Of a DNA stretch of 13,586 nucleotides, positions 5,326-13,586 are shown piece by piece; position 1 is the stretch's first letter; each line of letters opens with the position of its first letter. Below the pieces are notes generated by a model, which had not been told where the DNA came from, made no database searches, and worked only from the letters and a program-made list of their open reading frames with translations. The translations under genes were made by a program, and so were the position numbers. Source of the DNA: Bacteroidota bacterium. Lineage in GTDB: Bacteria > Bacteroidota > Bacteroidia > Bacteroidales > UBA12481. The stretch lies in contig JAUVKA010000054.1 in NCBI GenBank assembly GCA_030592205.1, forward strand, positions 1 to 13,586. The letters run 5' to 3'.

Positions 5326-8300
5326 GAAAATGTAGTCTTTTATTAAAGAAATCTTTAGTACTTCTGATAATCTTGCTTTTATATTCAACAGCAAATTGTC
5401 AGTTGCAGTCTTATCTTTTGCAAATGGCAGATTCTAACTATAGTTATTCCGAAATTAAAGCAGGGATGGCCGAATATTTAGATAGCCTAAAAAGTACAAT
5501 GGATAGTACGAGCTTTTACCAGGGAGGCAGTGAATATCGGGAATTCATGTTTTTTGAACAGCAATGGGCCCCAAGACTGGCTCACCACGGAAGTTTTTCG
5601 ATGTATATGGACGAAGAGGTGAGTCTTAGTGGACTTTCTGATGCTAACTATAATTATGTTTCTGAGGAGTCTTGGCGAGAACTGGGACCCAACAAAGGGC
5701 AAACCGCGTCTGGTACAGCTGAAGGAATCGGACCTATGGAATTTGTCACATTCTTTGACAATGGTACAGCTTCATCGACGCAATATATGCTTGCTGGTTC
5801 CACCTTAGGAGGTCTTTTCTATTCCACAGATAATGGAAATTCCTGGGATCTGTCTGGATCAGATAAATGGGATCTTCCTGGGTGTGCTTGGGCCATTTTC
5901 CATCCAACCGATCATGAGACCTGGTATGCTTGCTCTGGTTCTGGTCATAGTGCAGGAAGTTCCTTTATAACCAAGTTGGGCGGCATTTACAGAACTACTG
6001 ATGAAGGTCAGAATTGGTCACTGATAGCAGATTGGATGGATTTTGGATCAGCCGGTAGCTGGACTACGGTCTACAAAATATTATTAGAACCTAATGATCC
6101 AAAAACTTTATACGCAGCTACATCTAAAGGTGTGTTTAAAACAGATGATTGTGAAGTTGCCGATCCTGTTTGGACAAACATTTATTCTGGCTTTGTGTTT
6201 GATATGGAATTTAAACCTGGAAGTGCCTCTACGATTTACTGTGCAGCTTATGTTAATAATTCCTGGAATATTGCAAAAACCACTGATTATGGAGCTAATT
6301 GGTTGGAAATGTCTAGTAGACCAAAAGTATTAACTGGAAGTTTGAATACAAGAAATCAATTCTTTACAATTGAAGTCTCCAAAGCAAATCCAAATAAGCT
6401 CTATTGTATTACGCGTAATGGAAGTGCTCATGAAATTCATTATTATGATTTTTCGAGCGGTCCTCCATGGACGAATGTAGCAACTTCATTTTATTATCCA
6501 AACAATCCAGGACATGGAAGTGGTCATGGATTTGGAGTAGAACAAGTTAGTGCTGGAGAGGATTTGATGATTACATATGGACTTGACTTAGCAAAATATA
6601 ACATATATAAATTTGATGGACCTGTTTTCGATGAAGAACCTGTTCATGTGGATGTTGAGGACATCATCTATCATCCATATAATTCAAATGAAATTTGGGC
6701 ATGCACTCATGGAGGAGTGGAAAAGTCCATTGATGGAGGCCTAACCTGGACAGCGATGTATGATGGCCTTGGGGTTGCTCAAATTGAAAGCTTTACAGAT
6801 TCTTACACAAATCCTGAATATATTTTAGCTGGGATATATCATGATGGACAGCAATTAACCCAAACTGACTATTCCCCTGATTGGCAACCGGATTGGAAAT
6901 GGCCATCTGAAGTTTATTGGGATGGAATGCAGCCATTAATTGATAATACAGATCCCAATCATATGTGGGGAAGTGGTCAAAGAGGTGTGTGGTATTATTC
7001 TGATGATTCTTTTAGCACTACACCTGAGTACATTAGTGGCTCCTATGGAACATCATATTTCATAACAACTGGTGTGCTAAATAAATCCAATCCCGAAGTT
7101 TTCTATCGTAACAAATTTGATGTATCTGGTAAAGAAGAGGTTTATAGGGGTACTAACCGTGGACTCACCACGGGAGGGACTAACGAGCATATTTCAAGTT
7201 TCCATAGTTTGTTTCCTTCGACCCATGATGTAAAAATTATGCGAATGATAACTCATTTTAATGATCCTGATATAATGGTTTTATACCTTTATGATGAAGA
7301 TCCGAGCGGTAGCAGAACGTGGCACTTGTTTCGCTCTACAAACATAAATGATCCTGCAAGTCTTGTATCTTGGGAAGAACTAGATATACCCCTACATTAT
7401 AATGTATGGTTATCCTCTATTGAATTTGATCCTGACAACCCGGATATCATCTACCTTGCATATGGATATTCTTCAAATCCGAATCAGGCTGAGAGTCTGA
7501 TATACAAATTGGATTACTCTAATGGCACAGTCCCAACCGTTACAGATTTGACAAAAAACCTTCCCCTTGTAAGAACCAGGCAGGATTGCATTGCAGCAGA
7601 AGCAGGAAGTGATGGTGGAATTTTTCTTGCAACAAATTTTGGAGTATTTTATACAAACAATGATCGATTAGATAATAATTCTGGTGATGAATGGGCATTA
7701 TTTGGTAAATATTTACCGAACAATTCTAGAACAGGAATACGACTAAACTATGTAAGCAACACACTAAGGTTGGCTTGTTTTGGAAGAGGAATCTGGGAAG
7801 CATCACTTCCTTGCGTATATTATAACGATCCATTGATTATTTCTTCAAATACTACCTGGAATACCCACAAAAGGCTTGACCGGGATATAGAAATTCAATC
7901 CGGAGCAACCTTAACTCTTGATGCCCTAGCCCGAGTGAATATGCCGGAAGACGCTAAAATTATTGTAAAGCCAGGTGCAAAACTAATTGTGAATGGAGCA
8001 ACAGTCTCTAATTCTTGTGATGGGTTCTGGCATGGAATAGAGGTTCAGGGTGTTAGTAGCGCAAGCCAATACCCAGATGCAAGTGGGAATTATTCTCAGG
8101 GTTATCTTGAAATAAAAAATGAAGCTACGATCGAAAATGCTAACAATGCTGTTACACTTTGGAAACAATATGATTGGAATAGCATGGGAGGAATTGTTAA
8201 AGCTACAGAAGCTAATTTCATCAATAACAGACGCTCTGTGGAGTTTATGTCATATCAAAACTTTGATCCTAATACTGGTCAGCCAGCAGGCAATTTGAGT

Positions 8301-10394
8301 TCTTTCGAAGAGTGCATATTCGAGGTAAGTGATGATTATATTTCCTTGGAAGAATTTGCATATCATATTTCGATGTGGGAAGTTGATGGAGTGCAGATCA
8401 AAGGATGTTCTTTTATTAACTCAAATGCAAGCCAAGACAAGAATGGGTTTGCCATTTATACTATGGATGCTGAATTTCAAGTATCCCCTACTAATACTAT
8501 TTCTCCAGTGCCTTCAACTTTTGTAGGATTCTATGGAGCTATCTCAGCACTCAATTCTCAGAGTTTACACCCGATCTATGTATATGGCTCATACTTTGAT
8601 AATAATGGCTATGGAGTTAAGCTAAGCAAGTCAGATTATGCAACGATAATTTTTAACGAATTCGGTATCGGTAGTACTCAAGTATCTGGATGCTCAAACG
8701 ATTATGGTGTAGGAGTTGATTTACTTAATTGCAACGATTATGCAATAGAAGAAAACGAATTCTATCCTTCTCCGAGCATTACAGGTAAAAGTATAGGAGT
8801 TTGTGTTAACTATGAAGAAGGCTATGCAAATGAAGTTGCCGTTAAGAACAACCAGATTTACATGAATACATTTGATGGCCTCACGGTAGGAAATGAAGCA
8901 CTCGGAAATAATCGGATGGCATTCACTCTTGGTGGTGGACTGATGTATCTGTGTAATGAAAACGATAACAATACATATGATTTCTATATAAAAGATGAGG
9001 GGATTCCTCTCCAGGGACGTTATGACAAAGCAGCCGGTAACACATTTACACAGGATGGCAATAACCCATATGGTGATTTTAATAATCAAACCAGCTCGAG
9101 TATAATCTACTTCTATGACGATAACAGTCCTGATGAGGAACCTTTATATCATTCAACCACAGTAATACCAAGGATTGCGCAAAATGGCAACGATTGCCTT
9201 AGTAATTACAGAGGCGATGGCAATACCCAAACAAAGGGCCTTGGATTGACTGCAGCTGAACAGAACACTTACGAGCAGTCTTTTGTTGAAAATGAAGTCA
9301 ATTATAATGGCACCTTAACACTCTATGAAAATCTCAAAGATGGGGGAAATACCGAAGGAGTCATTATAGAGATCGAATCATCCTGGCCAATTGAGATGCT
9401 GGCACTCCGGGCAGATCTTTTGGAAGACTCTCCTTATTTATCAAGAAGAGTGCTTAAGGCAACTGCAGATAACACAGATGTATTCCCTGATGCCGTAATA
9501 TTTGAGATTCTTGCCGCCAACCCAGATGAAATGAGAGATGAGGAGTTTTTGACCTACTTGGCGGAAAAGGAGAATCCGCTTCCTCAATACTATATAGATA
9601 TTTTGAGAGGCTTGGCTGGAGAAGTTAGCTATAAAACTATCCTGCAGTGTCAGCTTAATGAATTCAAACACAGTATGGCGCAAGCTGCTGATATTATCGT
9701 AAGGAATATGTTGAATGATAGCATATGCAACATGGATGCCGTCAGGAACTGGTTGGGAAGCATAGAATCTTTTGCAGCTGAGTGCCAAATTATCGACTCT
9801 TATCTACAGGAAAAAGATGCTGCAAATGCTCAATCCAGGCTGAACAATCTTAGTACAACAATAGAATTAACTGCGGAAGACTCTGTTGAATTCAATCGCT
9901 ACACAGATTTGAAAACTCTTCAGATCAACTTGATCAACCAGGGGAGAAATATCTTTATGTTGGATAGTACTGAGAAGGTACAGCTTGAGGCAATTGCATT
10001 AAACAGTGTTGGAGTAGCAGGAACACAAGCTCAGAATATTCTATCCTTTGTTTATGGTCAACAGTACAACTGTTGCCCCGAATTCCCGGATTCAACTCAT
10101 AAGAGTTATGAGCATGGTTCGATTTTACCTGAGAACAAACCTTCTTCAATCATCTTGAAGGTGTTCCCGAATCCCACGTCTAATTGGACGGCTTTCGAAT
10201 ACCAATTGCCTATAAATGATGGGAACGTATTCATTAGGATTTACAACGCAAAGGGACAACTCGAAAAATCAATTAAACTTGATGGCCTCCAGGGACAGAA
10301 GATTTGGGATTTGCAGAATGTGAATCCTGGAGTGTATAGTTACATGCTAGAATTGAATGGTGAAATTGAAAGCGGGAAATTGATCATCCAATAG
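5322..10394 (+). CDS. Giant T9SS-secreted protein: Asp-box propeller plus beta-helix
   Basis: A 1690-residue exported, probably cell-surface or secreted protein. The signal peptide is basic (MRKCSLLLKK) followed by a Leu-rich core ending YSTANC/QLQ. Domains in order: a propeller-like region (about 115-825) opened by WRELGPN and carrying Asp-boxes of the form SxDxGxxW near 168 (STDNGNSW), 224 (TTDEGQNW), 320 (TTDYGANW) and 469 (SIDGGLTW), as in sortilin or BNR-type proteins; an Asn-rich parallel beta-helix region (about 840-1250) with WHGIEVQG at its start; an acidic helical region (about 1300-1590); and a type A T9SS sorting domain (about 1610-1690, with FPNPTSNW, IYNAKGQL and NPGVYSYML). No enzyme active site is seen in any region, so binding or adhesion is more likely than catalysis. 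It is the second gene of a coupled pair and is followed 12 bp later by a strong terminator. Confidence 0.9.
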   Translation: MRKCSLLLKKSLVLLIILLLYSTANCQLQSYLLQMADSNYSYSEIKAGMAEYLDSLKSTMDSTSFYQGGSEYREFMFFEQQWAPRLAHHGSFSMYMDEEVSLSGLSDANYNYVSEESWRELGPNKGQTASGTAEGIGPMEFVTFFDNGTASSTQYMLAGSTLGGLFYSTDNGNSWDLSGSDKWDLPGCAWAIFHPTDHETWYACSGSGHSAGSSFITKLGGIYRTTDEGQNWSLIADWMDFGSAGSWTTVYKILLEPNDPKTLYAATSKGVFKTDDCEVADPVWTNIYSGFVFDMEFKPGSASTIYCAAYVNNSWNIAKTTDYGANWLEMSSRPKVLTGSLNTRNQFFTIEVSKANPNKLYCITRNGSAHEIHYYDFSSGPPWTNVATSFYYPNNPGHGSGHGFGVEQVSAGEDLMITYGLDLAKYNIYKFDGPVFDEEPVHVDVEDIIYHPYNSNEIWACTHGGVEKSIDGGLTWTAMYDGLGVAQIESFTDSYTNPEYILAGIYHDGQQLTQTDYSPDWQPDWKWPSEVYWDGMQPLIDNTDPNHMWGSGQRGVWYYSDDSFSTTPEYISGSYGTSYFITTGVLNKSNPEVFYRNKFDVSGKEEVYRGTNRGLTTGGTNEHISSFHSLFPSTHDVKIMRMITHFNDPDIMVLYLYDEDPSGSRTWHLFRSTNINDPASLVSWEELDIPLHYNVWLSSIEFDPDNPDIIYLAYGYSSNPNQAESLIYKLDYSNGTVPTVTDLTKNLPLVRTRQDCIAAEAGSDGGIFLATNFGVFYTNNDRLDNNSGDEWALFGKYLPNNSRTGIRLNYVSNTLRLACFGRGIWEASLPCVYYNDPLIISSNTTWNTHKRLDRDIEIQSGATLTLDALARVNMPEDAKIIVKPGAKLIVNGATVSNSCDGFWHGIEVQGVSSASQYPDASGNYSQGYLEIKNEATIENANNAVTLWKQYDWNSMGGIVKATEANFINNRRSVEFMSYQNFDPNTGQPAGNLSSFEECIFEVSDDYISLEEFAYHISMWEVDGVQIKGCSFINSNASQDKNGFAIYTMDAEFQVSPTNTISPVPSTFVGFYGAISALNSQSLHPIYVYGSYFDNNGYGVKLSKSDYATIIFNEFGIGSTQVSGCSNDYGVGVDLLNCNDYAIEENEFYPSPSITGKSIGVCVNYEEGYANEVAVKNNQIYMNTFDGLTVGNEALGNNRMAFTLGGGLMYLCNENDNNTYDFYIKDEGIPLQGRYDKAAGNTFTQDGNNPYGDFNNQTSSSIIYFYDDNSPDEEPLYHSTTVIPRIAQNGNDCLSNYRGDGNTQTKGLGLTAAEQNTYEQSFVENEVNYNGTLTLYENLKDGGNTEGVIIEIESSWPIEMLALRADLLEDSPYLSRRVLKATADNTDVFPDAVIFEILAANPDEMRDEEFLTYLAEKENPLPQYYIDILRGLAGEVSYKTILQCQLNEFKHSMAQAADIIVRNMLNDSICNMDAVRNWLGSIESFAAECQIIDSYLQEKDAANAQSRLNNLSTTIELTAEDSVEFNRYTDLKTLQINLINQGRNIFMLDSTEKVQLEAIALNSVGVAGTQAQNILSFVYGQQYNCCPEFPDSTHKSYEHGSILPENKPSSIILKVFPNPTSNWTAFEYQLPINDGNVFIRIYNAKGQLEKSIKLDGLQGQKIWDLQNVNPGVYSYMLELNGEIESGKLIIQ

Positions 10395-10406
10395 GATGTT
10401 TTACAG

Positions 10407-10445
10407 GTCTTCCCTGAGATTGAATCTCAGGGAAGACTTTTTTTT
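10407..10445 (+). terminator. Strong intrinsic terminator after the T9SS operon
   Basis: Perfect 13-bp stem (10407-10419 with 10425-10437), 5-nt loop TTGAA, then eight T residues (10438-10445). It lies 12 bp after the stop codon and closes the two-gene unit. Confidence 0.95.
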
Positions 10446-10682
10446 GCATGGATTCTTTTTAAAGGTTCGGTGATCTTGGTTGGATTACTTAAACGTAAAG
10501 GAAGCAATGCTCAACTTTAAGTTGGTTTTCGTTATTGATCGAATTAGTATTCTCCCATACATGTTGTAGAATCATTTACAAAGTAACATTTTAAGTTCTC
10601 TTGTTGATTGCATTTCAGTATATTTACACCCTATTTACATTGAAAAAATCCTTCTTCAGGTATTATTAATACTTGTCTAACA
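10446..10682 (+). other. Intergenic region with palindrome and weak promoter box
   Basis: No gene is seen. CAACTT-T-AAGTTG at 10512-10524 is a 13-bp palindrome, a possible operator. TATATTTA at 10619-10626 resembles the second box of a Bacteroidota promoter, but the nearest upstream TTG (10601-10603) is only 15 bp away, so the match is weak. Confidence 0.35.
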
Positions 10683-11507
10683 ATGTGTACTGTCCAAAGC
10701 TTCTATCTAAATACAGGAGAAATCTACATCCATGAAAACACTAACTGGCAATCCATTCTTGATCTTCGAAAATATATGGGAGAAATGGAGACAAAGATTC
10801 TGTTTCTTCTAAGGAAGAATAAAATAGCTGCTGTTACAAGTGAAACCCATAATGAGGAGTATTTTAGAACCAAGCGAGAACAGTTTGAGAGCAATCAATT
10901 GAAAGCTCTTGATGAGAACAATCCACCATTTACTTACTTTTTTATTGATGGAGGGCCAGATTGGAAATTGTACAGCTATTCCGAACCATATAATATTTCA
11001 AGAGCAGAAGAAGATCAGGATGTGTTTGAGTTCTTCTTTGCATATAAACTCAGGCAAATTGACCTGATGGAGATAGACGAATTCCTGGCTTACCATCTTA
11101 TAACGAGCTATGAAAACATTTGGACTAAGTATGCAAGGTTTCTGGATCTTATATTCAGAAAATACGATATACTTTTTGACGCTGCTAAGTTGAAAACAAT
11201 TAAAGAATGGATGTCAATGAATCAATCAAAGAAAACAGAAGACGACAATACTAGGATAGAGGATGCTGATAGGATTGAATGGCAGGGAAGCCAGAAAGAG
11301 CTTGCCGAGTTGTTTATTGAATTAAAAAGAAAAGGTTTTATCAAAGAGATCGATCATAATCTGATAACAAAAGCATTCACAAAATCAGACACGATACAAC
11401 AAATCCTTAAGCCAGCCACCGATAAGCATACCCTGGAAGATACCTATGAACAGGTTTATACAAAAAGTTATCGTCCCCGGTTTCACCACATCCTTAAATG
11501 CAAGTAG
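10683..11507 (+). CDS. Conserved element protein with weak RteC-like C-terminal region
   Basis: A 274-residue soluble protein with no signal peptide or membrane segment; mostly helical and charged. The C-terminal part (about 197-245), with IEWQGSQKELAELFIELKRK followed by GFI, has the W-x-G...L-x-EL...L...G spacing that I associate with RteC, the regulator of excision genes in Bacteroides conjugative transposons. The similarity is short and by eye. Its place just before an excisionase-like gene suits such a role. A bidirectional terminator separates it from that gene, so the two are probably separate transcripts. The start at 10683 is the first ATG; Met32 or Met35 are possible alternatives. 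Alternatively it is an unrelated conserved hypothetical of Bacteroidota elements. Confidence 0.7.
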   Translation: MCTVQSFYLNTGEIYIHENTNWQSILDLRKYMGEMETKILFLLRKNKIAAVTSETHNEEYFRTKREQFESNQLKALDENNPPFTYFFIDGGPDWKLYSYSEPYNISRAEEDQDVFEFFFAYKLRQIDLMEIDEFLAYHLITSYENIWTKYARFLDLIFRKYDILFDAAKLKTIKEWMSMNQSKKTEDDNTRIEDADRIEWQGSQKELAELFIELKRKGFIKEIDHNLITKAFTKSDTIQQILKPATDKHTLEDTYEQVYTKSYRPRFHHILKCK

Positions 11508-11529
11508 CAGATAATCAGGTTTTAATATA

Positions 11530-11568
11530 AAAAAGTCATTACCGTAATCATTACCGTAATGACTTTTT
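11530..11568. terminator. Bidirectional terminator built on a repeated ATTACCGTAAT unit
   Basis: AAAAAGTCATTAC (11530-11542) pairs perfectly with GTAATGACTTTTT (11556-11568), giving a stem with A and T tracts on both sides, so it can work in either direction. The unit CATTACCGTAAT occurs twice in tandem, so the arms and loop can pair in alternative ways, for example GTAAT with ATTAC inside the loop. Confidence 0.8.
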
Positions 11569-11615
11569 CCTTTTTCCCACCACATCTTTGCTTCACGAAC
11601 TTAATGTACTGAGTC

Positions 11616-11939
11616 ATGAAGCAACAAATCCTTATTCATATTTCACCAGACGAACTCCGTAAGCTCATTGATGAATCTATATCAAAGGCCTTGCAAGCAG
11701 TCATTGGTAATGACAGATCCACTGAGAAGGAGTTTATGGATCTGAAGGAGGTTGCTGTCTTCCTCAAACTCTCGGAGGCTACAATATATCGTAAAACTCA
11801 CGAGAAGACGATCCCTCATTATAAAAAGGGAGGGAAGCTTTATTTCAAAAGATCCGAAATAGAAGCATACCGGGATAGCGGAAAGCAATTGACCCAGGAT
11901 GAATTTAATGAGCAGGCAAGGCTTAAAATTGCCCGATAA
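11616..11939 (+). CDS. Excisionase-like helix-turn-helix DNA-binding protein
   Basis: A 107-residue protein whose residues 41-88 match the excisionase/MerR-type HTH_17 fold: MDLKEVAVFLKLSEATIYRK (helix-turn-helix), then IPHYKKGGKLYFKRSEIEAY, the wing and closing helix typical of Xis-like proteins. The N-terminal 40 residues form a separate helical region (ISPDELRKLIDESISKALQA), possibly for dimerization. In Bacteroidota elements such genes lie next to replication and mobilization genes and often control excision. Here it starts 47 bp after a terminator, so its promoter must be very close. Directly downstream is an array of repeated TAAAAC motifs, a natural candidate for its binding site. It could be a transcription or replication regulator instead of a true excisionase. 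Confidence 0.85.
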   Translation: MKQQILIHISPDELRKLIDESISKALQAVIGNDRSTEKEFMDLKEVAVFLKLSEATIYRKTHEKTIPHYKKGGKLYFKRSEIEAYRDSGKQLTQDEFNEQARLKIAR

Positions 11940-11944
11940 ACCCT

Positions 11945-12011
11945 GCTAAAACCCAGTTAAAACCTTGCTAAAACCTCAGTTAAAACAACCTTAAAACCAT
12001 GCTTAAAACCG
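11945..12011. repeat. Iteron array: six TAAAAC motifs at 11-12 bp spacing
   Basis: The core TAAAAC starts at 11947, 11958, 11969, 11981, 11992 and 12004, giving steps of 11, 11, 12, 11 and 12 bp. Copies alternate between GCTAAAACC and GTTAAAACC types before drifting. All copies lie on one face of the helix, the usual geometry for cooperative protein binding. Located between the excisionase-like gene and the RepA-like ATPase gene, it is a candidate origin or excision/regulatory site. Confidence 0.8.
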
Positions 12012-12154
12012 TACTGAATTTTACCTATTTTAACATTGAAGCATTTTATGATTGGCCTGAAACACAGTCTATTGACCTTTTGGGTAGACTGATTAATACC
12101 CCTTTCCCTTTTCGGAATAAAATGCCCGTTAAAAAACCCGAAAACCCAGAATAA
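11999..12154 (+). CDS. Possible small ORF, 51 residues
   Basis: ATG at 11999, TAA at 12152-12154, with an in-frame stop upstream at 11981-11983. The peptide begins MLKTVLNFTYFNIEAFYDWP and ends KKPENPE. The composition is protein-like, with Trp, Pro and acidic residues in the middle and a basic end, but no family is recognised. Its start overlaps the last iterons, which argues either for autoregulation or for the ORF being chance. It is the only sizeable plus-strand frame in this gap. Confidence 0.25.
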   Translation: MLKTVLNFTYFNIEAFYDWPETQSIDLLGRLINTPFPFRNKMPVKKPENPE

Positions 12155-12345
12155 TAAATGCCGGGAAAGACCGGAAACCTTGAGGGTTGAGATTATTCTC
12201 AATGATCCATTGGTTTTTATTATTGACCATCCAGTATATGGATAGGGGATAAGATGTTTCCAATTCCTGAAAATGTCAAGGATTCCGGGCTTTTCACTAC
12301 CTATTCAATAGCAAATAATCTTATTAAACATTACAAAAAAATAAT

Positions 12346-13586
12346 ATGAAAACAGAAAATATTTTCAAATTGAAAAATAAAGAAGGAATGCACCTATTTG
12401 AGGTCATTACTTCCATGAATATAAACTTTGATAAACCTGATGCTAAGCAATTGATAGCATATATTAATAGTACAAATGAGGACAATGAAGCAAGAGCGAT
12501 GATCCTGGATGCAGTCCTGGGAGATACTGATTTCTTTTTGAATGCAAAGACGGAAGAAATCCAATCATATAACTACCATGTACCCAAAACTGATATCATT
12601 CATATCCTTGTCAGGAATAAGCTTGATCTTACTGAATTCGGAATGCCATTTGATGTTGTTGAACAGGCAAATAAGGGGTATGATCCGGCACTTGATCCAG
12701 AGGTAGTTCGTCCTACCAGAGACATAGATATACTTGAAAGGTACAAAGATTATACTCCAAGGTTTGTTTTGGATCCATTGATCTTTCTTGGTGGATTTAA
12801 TATTATTGGGGCTGAGAGGGGGACAGGAAAAACACGTTTGTGCCTGAGCCTGGCCTATCACATGATCTTTGAGAGAGAAAAATTCCTGGGTTGTTCGATA
12901 GATGGCCACGGAGATGTTCTTTATGTGAATATGGAAATTGCTGAGTGTGATTTTAAGTTTTTCCTGGAACCATTAAAAGTTCCATTCCTCCGGGAAGGAC
13001 CGGAATTGCACACATTATATACCATGAACACCTTGGAGGATCCAAGACTGACCGTGGAAGATATTGAAAACCAAATTGCCAGAATAAGGCCAAGACTGGT
13101 CATTATCGATAGTTTCAAAATGTTTATGAGCTTTTTGAATAGAAACGATATGAATTCAGAACCGAATAATGTGTCAGTATTAGATATATTCATATTACTA
13201 AAAGATTGGCGTAAAAGGTATGGAATTACGGTCCCTTTAACCAACCATACCAACAAGGGCACAAGTGGTCAGAACGGCCATTCAGACCTCTTATATGGTC
13301 CAGGGGCATTATTTGAATATGCTGTTCTTATCTTCTTGGTCAGAAAGGCCAAAGAGCGAGGCCTGAGGCTCGTTATCCTTACGAAAAGCAGATATAAAGA
13401 GGAGGGGTCATTTGGAGTCAACCTCATTGCAATTAATAATAACGAGGAAAAGACCGAAATTACTATTGATCTGGTGGAGGAGGACGTTGATGAAAGTGAA
13501 TATGCATATAATGGGTCAAATAATAAAAGTTATCCAGCAGAAATGATCTTAAAGGCCCAGGAACGCTACGCTTTGGGGGAATCTGC
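12346..13586 (+). CDS. RepA-like RecA-fold ATPase (AAA_25 type), truncated by window end
   Basis: 413 codons are present and the frame is open to the window edge. The N-terminal 150 residues are unassigned. A RecA-like ATPase core follows: P-loop AERGTGKT (156-163, with Lys162; the first Gly of the usual GxxxxGKT is Ala156, preceded by Gly155), YVNMEIAE with likely catalytic Glu197, Walker B LVIIDS with Asp255, and LTNHTNKG (298-305) equivalent to the sensor His motif of RepA helicases. Proteins of this type in Bacteroidota elements act as replicative helicases, often next to a primase gene. The start at 12346 is fixed by the in-frame TAA at 12325-12327. The ORF is uninterrupted. It is preceded by the iteron region, which supports a replication role. 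A RadA/KaiC-like regulatory ATPase is a less likely alternative. Confidence 0.88.
   Translation, partial: MKTENIFKLKNKEGMHLFEVITSMNINFDKPDAKQLIAYINSTNEDNEARAMILDAVLGDTDFFLNAKTEEIQSYNYHVPKTDIIHILVRNKLDLTEFGMPFDVVEQANKGYDPALDPEVVRPTRDIDILERYKDYTPRFVLDPLIFLGGFNIIGAERGTGKTRLCLSLAYHMIFEREKFLGCSIDGHGDVLYVNMEIAECDFKFFLEPLKVPFLREGPELHTLYTMNTLEDPRLTVEDIENQIARIRPRLVIIDSFKMFMSFLNRNDMNSEPNNVSVLDIFILLKDWRKRYGITVPLTNHTNKGTSGQNGHSDLLYGPGALFEYAVLIFLVRKAKERGLRLVILTKSRYKEEGSFGVNLIAINNNEEKTEITIDLVEEDVDESEYAYNGSNNKSYPAEMILKAQERYALGES

Larger units (their letters stand above)
11940..12345 (+). other. 406-bp control region before the ATPase gene
   Basis: Contains the iteron array (11945-12011), a possible 51-codon ORF (11999-12154), a 6-bp inverted repeat TTGAGA (12187-12192) with TCTCAA (12197-12202), and a 5-bp inverted repeat ATCCA (12229-12233) with TGGAT (12239-12243). 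No clear promoter was found for the ATPase gene. The combination of iterons and hairpins before a RepA-like gene suggests a replication origin. Confidence 0.5.
240..13586. mobile_element. Integrative (probably mobilizable) element, one end only
   Basis: The left end is the tRNA-Val fragment. It is followed by a tyrosine recombinase 146 bp away, cargo, and then a module with an RteC-like protein, an excisionase-like HTH protein, iterons and a RepA-like ATPase. This arrangement is usual in Bacteroidota integrative elements. No relaxase, oriT or conjugation gene is seen in the window, so mobilizability is an inference. The far end, where an intact tRNA-Val is expected, lies beyond 13586. Confidence 0.75.

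Noticed and set aside
8721..9089. Minus-strand frame of 122 codons, and similar ones across 5487-10149
   Set aside because: They are shadows of the 1690-residue gene, which has a signal peptide, Asp-box repeats and a sorting domain in one continuous plus-strand frame.
11945..12011. CRISPR-like array
   Set aside because: The repeat unit is only about 11-12 bp with no separate spacers, and no cas genes are nearby. It fits iterons.
11957..12202. Minus-strand open frame of 81 codons over the iterons
   Set aside because: Its C-terminal part is simply the translated repeat array, no family is recognisable, and it runs against the direction of all surrounding genes.
12565..13262. Minus-strand open frames of 114 and 113 codons
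   Set aside because: They are antisense to the RepA-like ATPase gene, which has clear P-loop and Walker B motifs on the plus strand.

Overview
The window looks like one end of an integrative, probably mobilizable, element from a member of the Bacteroidota. The signs are the promoter style (TTG, about 20 bp, TATATTTR), the lack of clear Shine-Dalgarno sequences, two secreted proteins with type A sorting domains of the type IX secretion system (T9SS), and a Bacteroidota-type tyrosine recombinase with YxxR in place of HxxR.

Layout. Positions 1-239 are host-side sequence: an imperfect 62-bp direct repeat, hairpins, and a minus-strand terminator that once ended a tRNA gene. Positions 240-286 hold only the 3' part of a minus-strand tRNA-Val(UAC); the D arm and 5' acceptor strand are absent. 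This is the usual scar of an element that integrates into a tRNA 3' end, and the intact tRNA is predicted at the far end, outside the window. The integrase gene (433-1647) follows with its own promoter and repeated motifs around the transcription start. Next come two minus-strand accessory genes: a 359-residue protein with a Gly/Ala-rich C-terminal membrane segment (2552-3631), and a trypsin-like serine protease with a complete triad (1717-2394). They are bounded on the right by a 149-bp remnant of a second integrase gene (3830-3978), about 84% identical to the 3' end of the intact one. The pair therefore lies between two related integrase 3' ends, which suggests cargo exchange at that point. 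I rate this protease/membrane-protein pair as the best candidate for an undescribed system, possibly defensive.

From 4062 to 10445 is one transcription unit: a promoter with an overlapping palindrome, a 340-residue T9SS substrate, a 1690-residue T9SS substrate with Asp-box repeats and a beta-helix region (start and stop overlap as ATGA), and a strong terminator. From 10683 to the end is the element's regulation and replication module: a 274-residue protein with a weak RteC-like C-terminus, a bidirectional terminator, an excisionase-like HTH protein, an array of six TAAAAC iterons at 11-12 bp spacing, a possible 51-codon ORF, and the first 413 codons of a RepA-like RecA-fold ATPase that runs off the window.

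How it fits together: the integrase and the excisionase-like protein would move the element at tRNA-Val, and the iterons and ATPase would support replication of an excised circle. The two cargo blocks appear to serve the host: a putative protease/membrane effector pair, and a secreted surface pair that needs the host's own T9SS. All functional roles are inferred from sequence read by eye; no database search was run.
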